DNA of 64,000 nucleotides from NCBI GenBank assembly GCA_951799425.1, contig OX637395.1:10766451-10830450 (forward strand). Reading direction: 5' to 3'. A program made the position numbers and the translations under genes. Positions 59,401-64,000 of the stretch are shown here, one piece after another. Numbering within the stretch: the first letter of the stretch is position 1; every line of letters begins with the position of its first letter. Under the pieces are notes generated by a model, which did no database searches, was not told the origin of the DNA, and saw only the letters and a program-made list of their open reading frames with translations. The DNA is from Ilex aquifolium (Eukaryota > Streptophyta > Magnoliopsida > Aquifoliales > Aquifoliaceae).

Positions 59401-60530
59401 TCCTCGAGGCCGACCAAATACCTCAGTGTTTCACTGTTCGAGACCACATGTTATACTCTAATATGAGAGTCGTTTCATGTCCCGTCTCATCAAATATTTT
59501 GCTTTGGGCCCTCTTTGTGTTAGGCTGCCCTACTTTGACGGAAATTAACAATAAGATTGTATATGAACATGCATGTTATTCAAGAGTGTTTGTTTGCATA
59601 TATTGAACTTTCTTTTATAAGTAAACTTGAAGTTTATCTGATTAAATTTTAGAGTTTGACTTTGGTATTAAAGGAGGCATGATACAATAGTTTATTACTT
59701 TTTGGTTCAAAATATAATCTTTTGGAGTTAATGTACAACAAAAAATATTAGCATCGATTATATAATTTATGACTTCCAATGTTTTTGCAGTGTGTGCGAT
59801 CCAACAATCTAAAACGTTATAACTTCTTAAAAAATTATATTTTGTTGGGTCCTATTTTTGCACCGAAAAATATTTTTTTGATATTATATCTCTACTTTTT
59901 AACTAAAAGAAACGTGTCACGTATACAAATTTTTTATTTTATAATTTTTTTATAATTTTATAATTTTTTAAGTTAATGGTTGCAAGTCATTTAATTCAAA
60001 ATCGATGACGAGATTAATGAAAGAAAAATCCCGAAATTGCTAACTTTAGTAGCGTAGTCTGTAGCCTTATCCTATTTTGTGATTTAATACAGGAAAAACT
60101 CTTCAAGTACCATGGACTAATTCTAAATTAAATTGGTTGAAAACGAAATTTCCAAACGGAGTTCTTGGACCAAGTCCTCGAATAGACTTTCACCGCTGAA
60201 CTTCGAGATAGAGGATACTTTTGACTATATTTTGTTTAAAAAAGAAAGAAAATTTCAATTATTAATAGTCATACTAAGTCTGGTGTGTCATGTAAATAGT
60301 GAGTATAAATTTTTCAATTATATAATTAATCGATGACGTCACGTGATATTGACGATACGGGCAAATTGAATATTTTCTTGCCAGACGCGGAGACGACCAG
60401 CAAAAGGTCTGTGGATTCTGGAGGTTTTGCCGCTTGTTTGCGGAAAATTTCACATGGTTTTTGTCAAGAAGTCAAATCCAATCTAAAAGTCTACAGAAGA
60501 ATTAAATTAATACAATATTTGTTTCTTTCA
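56497..60530. other. Non-coding stretch, copy B
   Basis: Counterpart of 16115-20120. It holds the degenerate zinc-knuckle relic (about 57205-57369), the older direct repeat members (about 56860-58340 and 60240-61130), the stem-loop (58483-58553), and a shorter (GA)n tract at about 57828. No functional gene recognised. Confidence 0.6.
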
Positions 60531-61130
60531 ATTCCTTAAAATATGGAGAATAAAGAATTATATTTGGATTCACGTTTTATTTCATTTGAATTTAAATTTA
60601 ATTTACTTTTATTATATCATACTTCACGGATACAGATTTTAATAAATTAATAATGGATCTTATACATGAATATATATATACATGCAAGGAAAAAAATTTC
60701 GTTTCAGAACGTTCCAAAAAAACTGAAATAAATCAGTGATAAAATCGAAATTCTAATACGTCGAGGTGTTTCATAATGGTTCGACATGTTTTATAATATT
60801 TCAATGCATTTGTACAATTATTTCGAAATATTTCAAGGTATTTCAAGATACTTTTGTATATTTCAACTAATGTTTTAAAAAGATAATTTTTAATTTTTTT
60901 TTCCATTCTATTTCTAAAACCGGACAAAACGTTTTCATTTCTTACATGTCTGAAACAATGCACCGAAACGAAATTTTGATCTTTATTTCTATAAATAAAT
61001 TAAGTGATCGTTCAGTGAAATTGATTAGAATAAAAAAAATTAAATTTGCAAAATTCAGCTGCAATTTAGTTATACGATCGGAGAGAGTTGGATTTCCGAA
61101 TTAGATTTATATTTTTGATTGATTGGAAAA

Positions 61131-62070
61131 TGCACTACAAAAATTGGATTGGACTCCTATTCTTATTTGTCGGAAATTAATCCAAATAGCATACATGACC
61201 AAACAATAAGCCATCTTAGAATCTAGATCCCTTCCAATATTTTTTTTCCTACAATTTCTCTCTTGGTGGATCATGCAATTGAGTGAGGAGCTCACTTGTG
61301 TACAATGAGTACCACTTAAATTTATAGTAGATGATCTGTTTAAAAAAATTTAAAGAAAAAATATATTTGAGGAAACCTCAGTCCGCCATCTTCAATTTTT
61401 TGGGTTTTTTTTTTTTTTCGGGGGAGGGGGGGAGGGGGGGAATGGGGTGTCAATATTATAGTCTAGGTTAAAATGCTGCAGTTTGAATTATCAACACCAC
61501 CTTTGTGGACCACTTCAACATATACAATTAAATTAGTAAGTCTCACAATGTTTATCACATATTTAATGGTTGTAATTCGTCAAGTGGTATAAGTGAGATG
61601 GTGTACACAACATTATTCTTGAACTATAGAAGCAAAATAACCCAAAACCACATAGTTTATACAACAAAATGACAAATTGTCATTCAACCTATAGTAGATG
61701 CATTCAATCAGGTTAATAACAAACCAATAATTATAATTGCATGTGCAATGTGAAAAAACTGGATAATTAAAAGACATGCAATATGCTTTTTCATTTCAGT
61801 GTGAGTTGACCTTTTGAATTTTTATTTTGAATGGCCCGTCAACCTTCCATTCAGCCACCTCAAGTGAAAGGACAATATGGAACATGTGGCCAACTTGTAG
61901 ACCCGTTAAATAACTAAATGAATCACCCAAATTATAATATTATCCAGCACACGGCTTGTTGACAATCCAGCCCACCTTTGTTGATCGACTTCTAGACCTC
62001 TCAAGCGTCAACCCCAATACCCCCTTTTTCACCCACCCAAAATTTAATAAACCAGAAATTTGGCCTCAAA
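61131..62070. promoter_or_regulatory. BBE-like upstream region, copy B
   Basis: Counterpart of 20721-21650. Includes the shortened G-rich tract (61419-61440), a W-box-like TTGACC at 61806, and GTCAAC motifs at about 61840 and 62009. Small indels relative to copy A lie near 61675-61705. Confidence 0.45.
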
Positions 62071-62073
62071 CAA

Positions 62074-62083
62074 CTATAAATAG
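62074..62083 (+). promoter_or_regulatory. Consensus TATA box of BBE-like gene, copy B
   Basis: CTATAAATAG lies 64 bp before the ATG. It is the ancestral-looking version of the copy A sequence CTACAAATAG. Confidence 0.75.
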
Positions 62084-62137
62084 CTCACATTTGATCATCT
62101 TTTACCCACAAAATCATTGACAATCCAAGGAATCAAA

Positions 62138-63772
62138 ATGAAAATCCCAAGTGCCTCTTTTCTCTCACTTCTTCTCTTTTTCCTCTTCTCAATTTCATGG
62201 GCAGCTTCAGCTAATACTCATGAACATTTTCTTCAATGTCTTTCCCTCAAACTTCATAACAACACCACAAACCCCCAGGTGATTTACACACCAAACAGCC
62301 CTTCATATTCATCTATCCTATAGTTTTCCATTCAAAACTTGAGGTTTGCTTCACCCGGCACCCCACGGCCTTTAGTCATAATCACACCGTTTGAGGAATC
62401 TCATATTCAAAGAGCTATATATTGTAGCCGAAAACATGGTATAGAGATTAGAGTTCGAAGTGGAGGGCATGATTTTGAGGGTCTTTCTTTCGTTGCTAAA
62501 GTACCGTTTGTCATCATTGATCTGACTAATATGCGAGCAGTCGATGTGAATGTTGTAGATGGCACGGCGTGGGTTCAGACTGGTGCGAGACTTGGCGAAG
62601 TATACTATAACATTGCAAATAAAAGTAGAACTCTCGGCTTTCCAGCAGGTCTTTGCCCAACCGTTGGCAGCGGTGGACATATCAGTGGTGGAGGCTATGG
62701 CCTGCTACTACGTAAATATGGTCTTGCTGCTGATAATGTCATTGATGCTCGATTAGTTGACGTAAACGGAAGAATTCTTGACAGAAAGTCCATGGGGGAA
62801 GACCTCTTTTGGGCTATCAGAGGAGGTGGAGGTGGTAGTTTTGGAGTCGTTCTAGCGTGGAAATTGCAATTAGTTGCTGTTCCAGAAACTGTGACTGTTT
62901 TCTTTGTAAACAGGACTTTAGAGCAAAATGCAACTAAACTTATTCATCGATGGCAATATGTTGCAGACAAAATTGATGAAAACCTTTACCTTCGGGTTCT
63001 CCTTCGAAGTGTTCTTTCCAATGGAAAGAGAACAATGTTGGCTTCGTTTGATTCCTTGTTTTTGGGTGGAGTTGATAGTCTACTCCCGTTAATGCGCCGA
63101 GAATTTCCTGAGTTGGGTTTAGTGAAAGAAAATTGTATTGAGATGAGGTGGATTGAAGCAGTACTCAATTTTGCTGGTGGACAATCACTTGATGATTTGA
63201 TAAATAGGACGTATCCGTATACCAGTAACTATAAGTTAAAAACAGACTATGTGAAAGAACCTATTTCTGAACGTGTGTTTGAAGGGATATGGAAAAGGTT
63301 TTATGAAGAAGACATCGGTGTGCCTGTCATGGTTTTGAGTCCTTATGGCGGAAAGATGAGTGAGATCTCAGATTCTGCACTACCTTTTCCGCACAGAGCT
63401 GGGACCAAATATGGCATTGTATACCAATCGGGATGGCAGGAAGAAGGGATAAAAGCTTCAAATAGGCACTTGAGTTGGATCCGAAGGCTTTACAACTATA
63501 TGACTCCTTATGTTTCCAAGAATCCAAGAGTAGGATACGTTAATTACAGGGATCTTGATTTAGGAGTGAACAACGAAGGTAACACGAGCTTTGCACAGGC
63601 AAGCATTTGGGGTATCAAATATTTTAAGAACAACTTTGACAGATTGGTGTACGTGAAGACATTGATTGATCCTGACAATTTCTTCAGACACGAACAAAGC
63701 ATTCCTACTCTATCCCCGCAATGGATAAAGGGATTTGGTCATCATCCACAAGTTGGAAGAGACTCTCAGTAA
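62138..63772 (+). pseudogene. BBE-like FAD-linked oxidoreductase, copy B, disrupted by an early stop
   Basis: Same 544-codon layout as copy A, with the ATG at 62138 and stop at 63770-63772. Codon 62 is TAG (62321-62323) where copy A has CAG. That leaves a 61-residue product ending before the FAD domain. After the stop the frame is fully open. The covalent FAD residues (RSGGHD, GLCPTVGSGG) and the BBE domain are intact. I count seven amino-acid differences from copy A: L to F and G to R near the first FAD segment, V to I, E to V, N to D, A to T and S to P. Downstream reinitiation would lose the signal peptide and first cysteine. Best read as a very young pseudogene, unless the stop is polymorphic or a sequencing error. 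Confidence 0.9.
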
Positions 63773-63949
63773 AAATTCTTTGATAATCCTACAAGCAAGG
63801 GTCTGCTAGCAGCAAATTACAATTGTTGTATTGCTTTTGCTTTTTCGTATTATTCTTTATTTCTCAGATTATATTTTCTTTCGTCTTGTTCCTTTTCCTC
63901 CAAAGACAAGGGGCAAATTTCAAGAAAATCGATGCCTTCGTTGGACTTC

Positions 63950-63955
63950 AATAAA
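63950..63955 (+). terminator. Putative polyadenylation signal of BBE-like gene, copy B
   Basis: AATAAA lies 178 bp after the stop codon, conserved with copy A (23533-23538). Confidence 0.5.
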
Positions 63956-64000
63956 AGTTGAAATTCTATTGTTATAAATTGTTTTTTGGTAACTTTAGAC

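Larger units (their letters stand above)
37217..64000 (+). repeat. Large tandem duplication, copy B
   Basis: Second copy of the 4953-23583 block, in direct orientation. It is longer because of a truncated Helitron plus a duplicated 458-bp flank (42004-47999), a Harbinger-like element (49493-50141) and a hAT element (50673-52572). It has lost about 588 bp of the MITE region present in copy A at 12225-12812. The homology runs to the last base of the window, so the right boundary is not seen. The CACTA and Pack-MULE elements sit at the same sites in both copies and therefore predate the duplication. Confidence 0.95.

Noticed and set aside
62339-63772. Copy B BBE-like gene as a shorter functional 477-codon protein
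   Set aside because: It would begin at TTG and lacks the signal peptide and first cysteine. The upstream TAG makes it a pseudogene.

Overview
The window is nuclear DNA from a flowering plant, most likely a eudicot. It is AT-rich, carries an intronless berberine-bridge-enzyme-like (BBE-like) oxidase gene, and is otherwise almost entirely plant transposons: LINE, Ty1/copia, CACTA, MULE, hAT, Harbinger, Helitron and MITEs. Nothing prokaryotic, organellar or rRNA/tRNA-like was seen.

The main structure is a recent large direct duplication. Copy A (4953 to at least 23583) and copy B (37217 to the window end) are collinear and nearly identical. Each ends in a BBE-like gene, and the two start codons are 40,417 bp apart. 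Copy A's gene (21721-23355) has an intact 544-codon frame, but its TATA box carries a T-to-C change. Copy B's gene (62138-63772) has a consensus TATA box, but codon 62 is CAG changed to TAG. The true duplication boundaries are not visible: a LINE abuts copy A on the left, and copy B runs off the right edge.

Layout. 1-4952: minus-strand, decayed LINE with ORF1 (DUF4283 and zinc knuckle) and ORF2 (endonuclease and RT). 4953-23583: copy A, with a non-autonomous CACTA element, a copia gag relic, a MITE, a Pack-MULE carrying a PORR-domain gene fragment, older internal repeats, and BBE-A. 23684-25369: 5'-truncated LINE with a 474-codon open frame. 25370-37216: spacer with a MITE, a minus-strand Ty1/copia element (29014-35047) and an older repeat pair on either side of it. 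37217-64000: copy B, which has the same elements plus later insertions. These are a truncated Helitron (42004-47541) with a PIF1-type helicase and a captured R3H/SUZ-type exon, a Harbinger-like element with TTA target duplication (49493-50141), and a hAT element (50673-52572) with an exact 8-bp target duplication and a captured lipin/PAH exon.

Copy A supplies the empty target site for each of these insertions. That makes the window a dated series: CACTA and Pack-MULE before the duplication; Helitron, Harbinger and hAT after it or missing from A. Three separate transposon classes carry fragments of ordinary plant genes (PORR, R3H/SUZ, lipin LNS2). The only convincing host protein-coding gene is BBE-A; BBE-B is best read as a very young pseudogene.
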